The position numbers and the translations under genes were made by a program. A stretch of 64,000 nucleotides of DNA from Casuarius casuarius (taxonomy: Eukaryota; Chordata; Aves; Casuariiformes; Casuariidae). Shown one piece after another: positions 35,542 through 46,780 of this stretch (the first letter of the stretch is position 1; each line of letters begins with the position of its first letter). The DNA lies in the NCBI GenBank assembly GCA_003342895.1, contig PTFA01000009.1, forward strand, positions 8,762,677 through 8,826,676, written 5' to 3'. The notes under the pieces are model-generated. The model saw nothing but the letters and a program-made list of their open reading frames with translations. It had not been told where the DNA came from and did no database searches.

Positions 35542-37514
35542 AAGGGGGAGAGAAGTCACTGCATCTTACTGCGTCTGATCACCTGAAAACCATGCAGATG
35601 GGTGAGTGAGGGAGGAAAATCACCACTAGTAAATAGATGTTATTAACAGCTTTATAGCACTTTTCTGCCTCAGCCACTTCATAAACTTTTGCTGAATGAG
35701 GGGTTTCATGGTAGAGTGGGTATTAATGATACTTCCTTCTTGATTGTTTTCTATCTGCAAATGATGGTGGTTTGTGCAGAACAGATGTTCTTTGCATTTG
35801 CATCAAATGCATTCCATACCCAGAATGGGGGTAGCTTTGCGGTAATCTTTGAACACTTATACGAGATTCTCATGTTCCCTCCCACCCCCTTTCTTTTCCT
35901 GAAGAAGAAAAGGGGGGGAAAAAAAGAAATGTATGTTAATGGTGTTTTTTGATACTGGTTTGAAAGTATGCCATCTCCCAGATAGAGCAAAACATGCTGA
36001 ATAACCCTGAGTACTGGGAGGGGAAATTTCACTTCAGAGAATGCCAATACCAGATTTTGAGGATAACAGATTGTAGCTGATATTCTGAGACTGTATACGT
36101 TATTCTTGTGTAAGCTAAGCTAACATGCAGAGTTATTTACAGTTCTAACAATAATTCAATGATTCTCCTCTTACACATTTAAACTGAGATAAGTAGTAGT
36201 TCTTCTGAACCAGATATTCCAAACTACTTGAAATATCAGGAGGAATATTAGAGGGAATAGTCAATCCATGTACTTGCTTTTGACCTCTGATACAGTAAGT
36301 TTTGTCTTTTTAGAATCTGTCATTAAACACTAGTTTTTATAATACCGTTGTAACTGAGTCAGCTCACTATGAAGGTCTTATTTAGTCTCCTCATTCTTCT
36401 TCCTGATTTCTGAACCGAATTGGAAGTTATTTTTGTGAGATCTTTTTAGAGCTTTAGCAATTTGTAGATGATTGCTGTCAGAGGTACTGGAGAGTTTGGT
36501 AAGTTTGGTTGTGGTTCTGGAATTTCAACAACGCTTACGTGTGGTAGGTAGAACAAGGGACCACACAGCTCACTTACTGAAACAATGAACTGCACTATAA
36601 TGCATGCTGAAGAAAAATACAATTTTTCATTAAAAAAAATTAGGAACTATTTGTAGGATGTTTAAATGGTCAAAGAAGGTTTTATCTATTTCCTAGATGT
36701 AAAAGCTGTGATGTTGCACATAAGAATAGTTAGCCATTTAAAAACTAGTATCAGATTAATGCCCTTAAAGAGTGAGATGTGAATATTCATTCAGACTTTT
36801 TTTTGACTTTCCTACACTGTCACTGAAATTTGTTCTTCTCTAATAGACATTTTCTTTTAAAACTAGAGAGCATGCTTTTATTGGGTTGTCAAAGTAGCAC
36901 TGTTCTCTGAAGCGTTGAAGATGACGTGTTTCTCTTTCAGTTCTGTTTGTATAAAAAGCCCACTTACAGTGATATATGAAAGACTTTACTAAATAATCGA
37001 GGCCCAAAGATCCATACAGTTGATATTCTTCAGCTAACTGAAGGTGGGGGACGAAGACTGCTAACATCAACAGTTCAGAGAATGTTTTTCCTTCAGCTAA
37101 CAGATGAGCTCTGCTGGCTGATCTCTTACTAAAGCTAAGTTTTACACTGAGCCATTTTTGTAGTGAATGGTGATCCATCAAAACTGTTTTAAAATCCTTT
37201 TTTAATTAAGGAAGTGGCTTTTTTCTGCTCCAGAATGGAGTTTCCGGTTAGGATAAAATAAATCGTTATATTGGTGGTGCTAATTCACTATTTCTAGAAT
37301 GCTTAATTACAGGGTCATTATAGGAAAACAAAGCTTGCAAAGTCTTGAGAGATGCAATATTTTCATCCCCAAAAGCAAGTTAATTCAAGAGAACTGGTGT
37401 TCTCTTGAACTCTGTATGTTCAAATGCCCTGTAAAGATCAAGCTTTTCTCTTTAGCTGGTGGTCTAGATTCACAAAGGGAGGTGGTCTGTGATGGACAGC
37501 GTGGGGTTTTTTTT

Positions 37515-37529
37515 GGGGGGGGGGGGGGG
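37515..37529. repeat. G(15) homopolymer
   Basis: A run of T residues is followed by fifteen G residues. It is a simple tract; length is uncertain for technical reasons. Confidence 0.9.
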
Positions 37530-37821
37530 AGTGGATTGTTTTGTTTTTGTTTTTTTTGTTTAAGCACAGTTGCCTAAAACCTAGATTGTAAAATCATCTT
37601 CAAACTGAATCTGGCTTCTAGCTCAAACTACCTCTCCCTGAAGTTTTGTGAACTATTTTAAGTGTCTTCCACTCACCTGATTCATATGCTGTTCTTAGAC
37701 AGCTAACATATATTATAAAAGGAGCCTAGGCACCTGTTTCTTACAAAGATGTTATAGATTCCAGTAGGAAACAAGAGTCCCAACTCCAGTTCTGTAAAAG
37801 TTTTAAGTGTGAGGAAGAACT

Positions 37822-37853
37822 TCATACTCAGCTAGCATCATACTCAGCTAGCA
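37822..37853. repeat. Perfect tandem duplication, 16 bases x 2
   Basis: TCATACTCAGCTAGCA occurs twice in direct succession without mismatch. It contains the palindromic GCTAGC. Confidence 0.95.
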
Positions 37854-40588
37854 TCTTAGATGAAATTTTGTGTGGGCAGGTATTTTTAAATTTTGCAGAG
37901 ATATAAGAGCTAACTCACTTCTGGAATAAAATATATGAAGTGGGATACACCAGAATCTCTGCTGGATTAGGTAGGGAAAACTTGGTATCTGCTGTATGTG
38001 TGCCAGTAAAGGTGGAGACTTTTCTTCAGCTAGCGAGGCAGACATTTATGCACAAAGTAATTGTATGTCTCTTCCTTCATGAGTGGGTGGTAACTAGTAG
38101 GCAACCTTGAGAAAGGAGAAAAAGCAATGCAAAAAAAAAAAAATCCAAAACCGATTTATTTTAGAGAAGGGGGGTGTTCTCTAGGGAGAAATGGTGTGGG
38201 TGGTAGGCTGTAGCAGAAAGCTGCTGTGCTAGTCTGGGCTCAAGCCCCACTATCAAGAAAGATATAAATTATGTTGCCTTGGGGGTGTGTATAGCTTCAG
38301 TATTTTGTATGAATACATACCATTAATTATGGGACTTCATGCAAAGCACGTCACATCAGGTCCATCAGCTTTTGCGGCTGCTCTGCAGCAGTCGCGGATG
38401 CTGAGGGAAGTGCTCAAAAGCCCCTCTACCAACTGCTCTTGCTCAGTCTGCTCAGTTCCATCTGCTGTCTTCAAACACAGTGTGCTTGTTACATCTATTG
38501 ACCTAGTTTACCAGTAATATGAGGCTATGACCAAGCTTTTTTCTTTTGCATCATTAATATTGTTTATTTGTGAAGCTCTTGTTTAGAGCTAGCAAAGAGT
38601 ATATTCTCTTAAAATCCAAAGGAGTGCTTGGGTTTCAAGGTAAAACTGGGTGACTATACACAAATACCTCAATGCTATAGTTAACTTGTAAATCTGTTAG
38701 TAAACATGAGTCCAGTTTGCTAGCCATTGACTACTGGACACTTTGAGACACAATCCTGCAAAATGTAGGTCTTTATGTGCTTGTTTAATGTTTATTGAAC
38801 CTACCCCGTCATCTCTCTTTCTGAGAAAGAAACTTATTTTTAGCTGCAAGGTTTTGGTTTTGTCAAATCAAAGGTGATGGAATATTGTGTTGAAATAAGA
38901 ATATTATAAATTTCAGAGCAGAAACATTTTTATGACTCTTCCATGTTTGAACTGTTCCACATTTCTTTCTTTTAACTGAACAAATGTTTTCAAGTTCAGA
39001 CTGTGTCTCTTCCCTGCTTATTGACAGGGATCTTGGAAAAGTTATCTCACTTATCAGGGCTGTGTTCAAGGGCAACCACTTGCATGTGTCAGGTGACTAA
39101 TTTGCATCTGTTATTATATAACATTGCTTTTCTGGGTAGAATCACTTTGGAAATTGGGTTTGTTTTGTTTTACTTTTTTTCTTAGAATTTATTTTTGATC
39201 CCTGTGTGGCACTGCATAATCGAGTGTAGGAAAATGGAAAAAAATAATGTTATATAGATTATCTGTAAAATCTTTGCTAAGAGTATATTAAAGTAGACTT
39301 ATTCGCAGTGTTTTTTAAAACCAATTAAGATCTTTCTAATGAAATAATAAAATTTCTATGAAATCAAGTGTAAACAACTTGCGAGTCCTATCACACTTTC
39401 TCCCTTGCTTTTCAAATGGTGCACTTCATTATAGCTTCACTTAAATTTTAGTGCAAATTGTCATAGGTGAAAGCTCATTGTCATAGCTAGTAATTTATGA
39501 TACCAGACCCCTTCAGTTATTTTTATAGGTACAGTATGTCTTATCTACTACTCCCATGATCACTGGTGATGGATCTGCGCATATATTTAAAATGGTCTAT
39601 AATACCCTTGATTATAAGAACCAACCACTTGAAGATTTTTCTTTGTTATATATCATAAGCTTTGAAGTAAATTGCCAATGTAGTTACAGTTTTGGAGACA
39701 TGAATATTTAGTAATTGTCAGCTTGTGTGATGGTATAACACGAAAAGACAGCCTAGCATTTGATGAAGAAAGCAAGCTTTGGTTACATATTTTAAAGATT
39801 TGTATTTCAAGTGGTGTGCTTCAGGATAGGGTGCTTTAACGTAGTGTAGAAGGGACAAATGCATTTTTACTCCATTAGCTTTCCCAATTCCATGCTTAAA
39901 ATGCAAAAGGCCAAAACACTGGTCAATAGAGAATGATGCAGGCAATAGCTACACTACTGTGTGTTCTCTTCTGCAGAAGTAGGAAGAATGTCTCTGCTTG
40001 TATCTTAGAAGAAAATGTAAACATGCTGTGTTGCACCCATTCCTCTGCTTTCTGGTGCAAGTCATGCAGACTAGGGCTTAGGGGCAGCAGATTCTCCACT
40101 CTGGATAATCAGGAAGCGAGGACTGCAGAGGCGTAGGTTAGACTGTAAGGGTGTTTCTGTCTGTGGTCTTGATGGCTCAGATCTTCATCAAAGTAAAGCA
40201 GAAAGGAAAACTATCTGGCTGACTGGTCAGTTAAGAAATAATTAGGGACAGAAAAGGGACATTTGTCTGTATTTCATGCTTTCTTCGAGGACATACAAAA
40301 AAGCATACTTCACTCCAGCTCTCAGCTGCACTGGTCCGAATTAGAGCAGTCTTGAGTTTGATCTAAAAATCAAAGTATCTCTTCTTTCCTGCTATCTCAT
40401 AAGTGCTGACAAATACAAAACTAACCCTAATTAAAACGCTTGTGTCTGGAGCAGGCAATAGGGAAATGAAATGGCTTTCCTCACACAACAGTCGTAGCTT
40501 CAGTAAATGCCATGAAAGCAAAATGCTTTGGATTCTCTGCACAAATGGTCTAAGAAAATGAAAGTAGGTTGTATTCTTCCAAGTGTTC

Positions 40589-40635
40589 TGTTCTAATGTT
40601 AAGAAATGGAGAGAAATGTTCTAATGTTAAGAAAT
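40589..40635. repeat. Direct repeat, period 28
   Basis: TGTTCTAATGTTAAGAAAT starts at 40589 and again at 40617 with no mismatch over 19 bases. Nine bases of nonrepeated sequence follow the first copy. Confidence 0.9.
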
Positions 40636-40799
40636 ATAAAGGAAGCATGTGTGTATGACTGCGTTAGTGTTGGATTTTTAAATAGATCGCCTTTCTTTTT
40701 CTATCAAAGCTTCTCCTTGTCCATTTTGATATATGTTTTAGTAGCCCTTTAGCCTCCCACCCAGTCAGTCCCCTGCCTGTATTGTCGCAAGGGTTTTAC

Positions 40800-41065
40800 T
40801 ACTCCTAAACCTTCTACTTAGGTACCGGAAGCCATCATGTTCTTATGGGGTTTCCTGTGCCGCCATCCTTGTGGTGGGATCACCTCCACATCATCCTGTT
40901 TACTTCCCACGCTTGGCTCACAGCATCTCTCCATATTCTCGCTAGTATTTCGGTGTCATACTGCTCCAAGCAGGCAGTAAGCTGAAGCGTTCTGCGGTGG
41001 CGTGTGTGAAGCCGAGAGAGGGAACAGACTGGAGCCAGTGCCTCTTTCCTTTCCTCACCTTGAGT
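40800..41065 (+). promoter_or_regulatory. Candidate TATA-less promoter, CpG-enriched
   Basis: About ten CpG dinucleotides fall between 40780 and 41070, visibly more than in flanking DNA. ACCGGAAG at 40824-40831 matches the ETS-family consensus. GCCGCCATCC at 40859-40868 matches the reverse complement of the YY1 site AAGATGGCGGC at all but one overlapping base. ETS plus YY1 sites without a TATA box are typical of vertebrate CpG-type promoters. The segment lies directly upstream of the ATG of the small gene model at 41071. Motifs are read from sequence; promoter activity is inferred and no transcription start can be placed. Confidence 0.3.
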
Positions 41066-41070
41066 CCAGT

Positions 41071-41141
41071 ATGGCTAAAAGTACAGTACTTCGACTTGGA
41101 GGGCTTGTTTTTTTGATAGCTTCTGCACTTTTGGTAACAAA
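41071..41141 (+). CDS. Candidate first coding exon of a small secreted or membrane peptide
   Basis: The ATG at 41071 has A at -3 and G at +4, a strong Kozak context. The reading begins MAKSTVLRLGG and runs through a hydrophobic stretch (residues about 10-22, rich in L, V, I, A, F), with Lys3 and Arg8 before it: the layout of a signal peptide or signal anchor. After 23 codons plus two bases (AA) comes GTAAGC at 41142, a good donor. Without splicing the frame stops at once, because the donor itself supplies TAA, giving a 24-residue product. With splicing to 41297 the frame continues for 47 residues. I do not recognise the family. Competing frames over the same DNA (minus 41075-41365; plus 41170-41421) weaken the case. 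Confidence 0.3.
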
Positions 41142-41296
41142 GTAAGCACTGCTCTGATCTGTTCTGAGTATGGATTCAGGGCCTTGCGTTGTATGTAATT
41201 CTTTAGGTTGTGATTTGGACCATGTAGGTGTTCGTTTTTCTGGAGCAATATGCTTTGTGAGTAAGCAGGTGGCTCTACTGACAGCTGTGTTTGCAG
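41142..41296 (+). other. Candidate 155-base intron of the small peptide gene model
   Basis: It begins GTAAGCAC and ends TGTGTTTGCAG. CTACTGAC at 41276-41283 resembles the branch-point consensus, with its A about 14 bases before the acceptor AG, which is closer than usual. Short introns are common in birds. The 83-codon plus frame starting at 41170 crosses the acceptor and is the main rival explanation for the openness here. Confidence 0.25.
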
Positions 41297-41438
41297 AGCG
41301 GCTGTGGAATCGGGCCCAGAGGAATGTGGGAAAGCTACAAGAGAAGATTTCTTGTCATCTGTCAAAACTTGTCAAAGTAAAATTAGGAAGTGGAGAAAAA
41401 TATGGAAGGATATATATTTAGCCAGAGGAATGGAGTAA
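41297..41438 (+). CDS. Candidate second, terminal exon of the small peptide
   Basis: Joined to the first exon, the reading continues as K then AAVESGPEECGK and ends IYLARGME before the TAA at 41436-41438, 70 residues in total. After a likely signal-peptidase site near residues 26-27 (T-K-A before the cut) the mature part would be about 45 residues. It has cysteines at 34 and 49, tryptophans at 56 and 60, and a basic stretch at 52-61 (K and R at 52, 54, 55, 57, 58, 61). Two cysteines could make one disulfide. The spacing (14 residues between them) does not fit the insulin/relaxin B chain, which has 11. An alternative donor-like GTAAAA inside the exon (from 41377) would instead lead to further exons. 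AATAAA lies at 41450-41455. Function is unknown; exon status is inference. Confidence 0.25.
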
Positions 41439-41449
41439 AAAAAAGTATA

Positions 41450-41455
41450 AATAAA
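41450..41455 (+). terminator. Possible poly(A) signal AATAAA
   Basis: A canonical hexamer 11 bases after the candidate stop codon. The surroundings are very AT-rich (TA repeats follow), there is no clear GT-rich downstream element, and the implied 3' untranslated region would be unusually short, so chance is a serious alternative. Confidence 0.15.
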
Positions 41456-42536
41456 TATATATATCTTTGAAAAACATAAGTAGAAATATGAACTGAAGGT
41501 TACAACTGGTTCATAAAAGCATCTGATTAAATGGAAGTCTACGAAAGCTGATTTTTATTAGGATTTTTCAAAACTGGCCAGTGCTGACCTATCTCTGTTC
41601 CTGTTGGCATCTGTACATAAACTTAGTGGATTCAGAAATAAGCAAAAGATGAATTGATACATTAATTTGCATTATTTTAAACAAAGAAATTGGCTGGTAA
41701 AGGCTTCAATTATCTCAGTATTGAAGTGGGAGGTGCTCCAAAGGCTTCTGTTAGGACAAATCCACTTGATATAAAATCAGGGGGAGAGTAAGGCAAGTAG
41801 CCCAGATTATTGCTGCTATTGTTTTGTAACATTTAGGAGGGTTGACACTGTTGGGAATCTCAATTAGGGAGGATAGTAAAGAAGGAAGTGAAACTCTGCT
41901 ATATAAGGGGCAGAATATCAGGAGTATTGAGGTTCGTTTGAGTTGAATACAAGATAGTGTCTTAATCCTGGACAGTTAAAAGGACAAAAGGGCAAAAAGC
42001 AGAATGGAAGTTTTGCATCCTTGCAAGGTTAAACAAAAATTTTTTTCATGGAATGACTTAATGTGTCTGGTTATAATACTGAAGTTTAGCATATAACCCT
42101 AGCCCAGAGAGTGACATTTTTGGCTATCATTTTGAATTGCGGCCATGCCTGTAGAGAATTGTGTGAACACTGCCAACTATTGGTAGATAAATTGAAGGAA
42201 TTACTCAAACAACATGTGTATTAACATGCCATATGCCACAAGCTAGCGTAAGCCTATAAAATTGCTGTACAGGATGAGATAAAATACAGTAAGATGTTAA
42301 CCACTGCATTATTGTTTAAGTCATAAAAATTTTACAAATCAGTATTTTCTTAAGTGTGATTCCTCATGATGCAATAAAAAGTACCAAGGGCAAGAGAATA
42401 CTTTTATTGGGAAACTGCTAGATAAGACTGGTAGGATGGGATATGTCTATTTTAGTTTGGAATCTACAGTACACTTTAAATGGAGTAACTGCTGGAACAG
42501 ATGTTCATGCATTAAACTCTCAGCAGTATGTACAGC

Positions 42537-42578
42537 TGAAGTTTACTTTCAGGCTTGTGAAGTTTATTTTCAGGCTTC
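42537..42578. repeat. Tandem duplication, 21 bases x 2
   Basis: The unit TGAAGTTTACTTTCAGGCTT plus one base is followed directly by a copy differing at two of 21 positions. The period is a multiple of three, which is why a frame through it stays open. Confidence 0.9.
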
Positions 42579-42833
42579 CACAGAATCTCAATGGAATGTG
42601 AGACAAGTGGTCACCTTGAAGGGAAGTAGGACAAATTTACATTTTATTTTGATTAATTCCAAGTATAATTTTCTTTTGAATATAAAATCAAAGTTGATTT
42701 AGTGATCATAGAGGATAGATTGACAGCTCTGAAAGCAGAACCCTTTTGTTTATCTAGAGTGTTAGTGCTTAATGCAATTTCCGAGCTGGAGGAGATCCTA
42801 TCTGTGGGAAGCAGGTTCATTCTCCACAGGTTT

Positions 42834-42847
42834 CCCCCCCCCCCCCC
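42834..42847. repeat. C(14) homopolymer
   Basis: Fourteen consecutive C residues between two short T runs. Confidence 0.9.
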
Positions 42848-45409
42848 TTTTTCTGGGATTTCTGTTAATGATTGACCAGAAATGCACCTCGAATATGCCC
42901 TTCTACTGCCTTGCACATTGGGATAATAATTGGAGTGAGGTTAGAAGCTAATCTCATGGATGCTCCCATGGATGTATATGGTATTAATTTGATTTGTTTT
43001 GTGTTTGAACTATTGTTTTCAGACACAATGGAAATTCAGGTTTGCTCACTCTGTCCTTTTAGTTGTAGATAAGCCCCATGTAGTGTACAGTGATTTAGAA
43101 ATGAGTTAAGTAGTTTTGCTGGTGGCTCAAGAAGTCATACTTTCTCTCAAATAGCCAAGAAAAAAAAAAGGTCACTGACTTTCAGACTGAGTAAGAAGCA
43201 TTTGGTAATAAGGCTTTTAAATATTTTGCTCACTTCCAAGCATTTGGAAACAAAAGAAACTATGGGAGTGCTTAATAGGGGAATGAATTGATATTAAATA
43301 TCCTGAATTACCAGCATATGAAGATTAAAAGGCAATCAGTGGAATGAACTTTTAATTGCTGTTGTGCTGGTAGTAAATTTTTTTTTCTGAAGGAATTCAT
43401 AGCAATCCTTCAATGGTAAATTCTACTGCAGCCTGAACACAGTGCTTTGCTCTAGAAGCCCTATCACATGTAAGTAAAGGGATTGCAAAGTAGTTGAAAA
43501 AAGAGCTGTGTCAAGATTTTGCCTCTCATTTGACTCTCTTAAGATGACTGTAAAGTGCTTCAAGCAGGTGGCTCTGGTCTCTGTGTCCGCCACTACTTTC
43601 TTGGAACAGTTTATACTTGCTTCTTTGTTAATAGCCTGCCACATCTGTAGGGTGAGATAATCCCTACACAGGTTACACCTCCCTCAGGGTTAGCAGGGAG
43701 AGTCTATAGCAAAGACGGTATTTTTCATTCAAAATAACAAGAGACCAGTTCTGAAACTAAAGCTGCCAAAATTTCATTTTAAAAAGTGTAATTTGTGTAC
43801 TTCAGTAGCACACCTTTGTAATTGCATAGAAAAAGTATCATTGGGTCAAGGAACAGGAGGTTGAGGCAGAGTTCAGGAAAACTGCAACATAAAGCAAACC
43901 ACAATTTCTTGATTAATTATTTTTCAGTTAAGTGGTGTGCATTGTCTTAGAACAGAAACATCTCAAATATTAGAAAGCCAGACTTTCTGATAATGCAACA
44001 TGGTGTTCTTTTGTTTGAGGCTTTTTTTTTTTCTTTAATGGTTGGGACATTGCTTTTAAACTTCATTCAAATATTCATTTATGTGCCTGATTTAATCTAC
44101 AAGGTGTTAAGAACAACTTTGAATCCATTTCACTTAAGATTCCCACATTTGCTTGCTTTGGTCCTTTTACTTCTTAACAGACTTGGCTTGAGTTTAATAA
44201 TTTCCTTTTTTTCCTGCCAACCTGTCCCAGGCCATCAAGTATATAGTCCAGTAGTGCAGATATGAAGGCAAGGTTGTTGTCATCTCTCACATATCTCTGG
44301 CCGATCCCAGGATATCAGGTGCAAGTGCTCCATTTGCACAGGATTATGAAGCTGTGTTTCGCTGGGTGAACAAAGCCCTTTGGCTATCTTGATTTCAAAG
44401 ATTTGCAGTCCTTTGAGTCAGTAATGGAAAGAGGTGATTCTAATCCTACAGCATGAACCCTTTAAAATATAAAAACACCTTGCTTTGGAAAACGAGCATA
44501 ATTATCTTGACTTCCTCCATTTGTTACTGATTTTCTGCTGTACCAATTAATCTGTATTGTAAAACATTGTCTAACATACTTTGAAAATTCAGGAGCCCGA
44601 TGGATTATGCGTAGCTCATATTGAAACGTTTTGCAGATGTTACTGACAAAATTAAATATTCTCTCCCATTTCTGAAACGTGTTTGTAGTCTTTTTAATTA
44701 GGTCATATTTTTCCCTGAGTATTTCATTTCCTTTAAGGCTTCTGTTCTACGTACTCAGATATATCCTGCAGGCCATTAAAATATCTAGCAGTGAAGATAG
44801 ATTATGAGCTTCTATTCTTAGAATGATGAGACTAAATGTACTGTTCACATCTTCTCTTAACCTGAATGATGGCAAGTAATTTTTGTTCTGTATATTTATT
44901 GCAGAGAGCATACATATTTAATCAAATAGATAAATACCAAGTATTTATAGTTAATACATTAATAACTTCATCTCCTAAAGAGATGCAACTAATCCTGCAG
45001 CTCAATTTCAGTTACATACAGTGAACTCTGGCAGGCCTCCTCTCTCCTTTTCAGCTTTTATTTCCCACTTTGGCTAACACATCTGTCCCAGTCTGTCCTT
45101 GTTTGGAACCTTTTCATCTTTTTGTCTGACATGTTTTATTTCTTCCCCATCACCGCTGAATAGCGTTACTAGGATTCAGTTGTATTTAATTTATTTGGTT
45201 TGGTGATTAACTGAATTATAGTTTCAAACCAATCTGTCAAGGACTCCATTTTGATTGTGAGCCTGAATTTCAACAAACTGCATGTGAAATCCTGGAAAAC
45301 TTTCAGAATATTCATCATTCCATTAAATTGAGGAAAAGGTCCATTTTTTGTTTACGACTTACAGGCTATAACTATATCAAAACCTTGTTTTATTATTGAG
45401 TAGTCAACA

Positions 45410-45420
45410 CCCCCCCCCCC
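45410..45420. repeat. C(11) homopolymer
   Basis: Eleven consecutive C residues after CAACA. Confidence 0.9.
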
Positions 45421-46659
45421 ATGCTTTTTTCCATTTCTTCCTCAGTACAAGCAGGGTGTGTATTTAGTCTTTTTTGCATGTAGACAACAGTGCATAACAG
45501 TATTCAGTCGGGTAGCATAACACATGACTTTGGACTAAGATGACTTTTGAATTCTTCTCTCAAAATAGAGGTCAGAAAGAGTACTAAACTCATAAAAGGT
45601 AACTGTTCACTTTAAACTCCTTGATACACAGGTCATTGTATATACTACTTCACTGCAACAGTTCTCACTGAAATGAATAGTCTCTTGTAAAACTTAAAAT
45701 AACCAAGTGATAGTCAGTTAACAAATCAGGAAGGCAATTAAACATACTCAAATTATCTTTATTGAGGAGGGAAATGAGGAAGCTTGCTTAAAATTAGATG
45801 GGATTGAAACTCTAATATTTCTGTATTTATAGTTCATCAGAGATCACTACCTGAACAAACCTTTCACAGGTTACTCAGTGTTACATACCATACATGCAAG
45901 GCTAGAGGTGTTAAGTCAAAAATGTAAATCCTCAGAAAACGAAAATGCTTGGTTGTCCAGAGGTAGCATAAGAGATGAGGACGCTACCAGTGTCAAAAGT
46001 CTTGCAGTAATAGAGAACTGTTAGGGGAAGGATGAACAGAAGATCATGGCAGAAAAGGAAAGTAAACATCCTCATCCTTTTGCCTGGCGTTTGAGCTGAG
46101 GGAGTGACTCCTTTCCTGCGTAGGGATTGTTTTGACCCTGAGCGTGAGTGTAAGGCGATCCCACCAGGCATCGGGGTTTTACTGAACCAGGGAGCAGGGA
46201 GCTAGGCTGCTCTGTCTGATTTGATTCCACCTTTAACTGAGTCCCAGTTGTGATGCTGCACACATGGCTAAGTATATGTGGATGTAAATGCATCAGCAGA
46301 ATTCCTGGTAACTGCAGGAGACTGAATCCCCCAAGTGGGAGATGGGATCATAATTCGTGTTTTAGAGCAGAGCTGTAGGTGTTGCTAGCAAGGGAGCTTC
46401 CTTTTGCTCTGAGAAAACGGGAAGATTGGAATTACCTTCAACCATATCTTCTCTCCCCAACAACTCTGTTCTCATCTCTGATAGTCGCAATGAAATCGTA
46501 TCTTATTTTTAGGAAGATACCTGTCTCAGTTTAGATACTTGAAGCAACATAGTAAGTTCGCAGCTGTCCCTGCAACCTGCATCACTGTGTAACCGTGGTT
46601 TCCAAATATACTACTTACATTTGGGTGTTGCCTCCCTCAGATTGAGGCTGCTTCCTTAA

Positions 46660-46780
46660 CAGTAATCTGTCCTTTTCTTTTATTCCCTTCTGGACTTTGT
46701 GTCATTTGCAAGCATCCCAAGGTAAGACTTTCCAATTTTGAAATTAGTTTTTGATATATTAATCAGTGCTGAACCGTAAG
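46660..46780 (-). mobile_element. Possible ancient CR1 reverse-transcriptase relic
   Basis: Read on the minus strand, TTGCAAATGACACAAAGTCC resembles the FADDTK coding segment of CR1 ORF2. About 70 bases away, TTGATATATTAATCAG followed by TGCTGAACC resembles the reverse-complement words for the upstream LFNIF region. The order, strand and spacing (68 bases here, about 71 in the consensus I recall) agree with CR1. Similarity between and beyond these words is weak. If real, this is a much older insertion than the one at 34685. A near-consensus donor (CCCAAGGTAAGA) in the same place is then probably fortuitous. Confidence 0.3.

Larger units (their letters stand above)
35542..40780. other. Noncoding stretch
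   Basis: No supported gene. A frame at 38287-38517 (plus) has a protein-like middle around SGPSAFAAAL and a few CpGs near 38350-38400, but no acceptor or donor frames it. The minus frame at 36840-37181 has no recognised domain. G and A runs lie near 37515 and 38131, and a 16-base duplication at 37822. Confidence 0.55.
41456..46659. other. Noncoding stretch
   Basis: No supported gene. A 21-base duplication at 42537 makes a frame near there read a repeated EVYFQA. A C run sits at 42834-42847 and another at 45410-45420. The segment at about 44280-44760 is free of simple repeats and dense in homeodomain-like TAAT words and looks enhancer-like by eye. GC and CpG rise at 46080-46200, with open minus-strand frames but no domain. 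Confidence 0.55.

Noticed and set aside
38287..38517. Plus frame with SGPSAFAAALQQS and several CpGs
   Set aside because: Upstream part is AT-rich and improbable as protein, and no acceptor or donor delimits the better-looking middle.
46641..46721. Possible 81-base exon ending CCCAAG/GTAAGA with an open frame
   Set aside because: The acceptor tract is weak and the right half resembles a CR1 reverse-transcriptase relic on the opposite strand, which explains it better.
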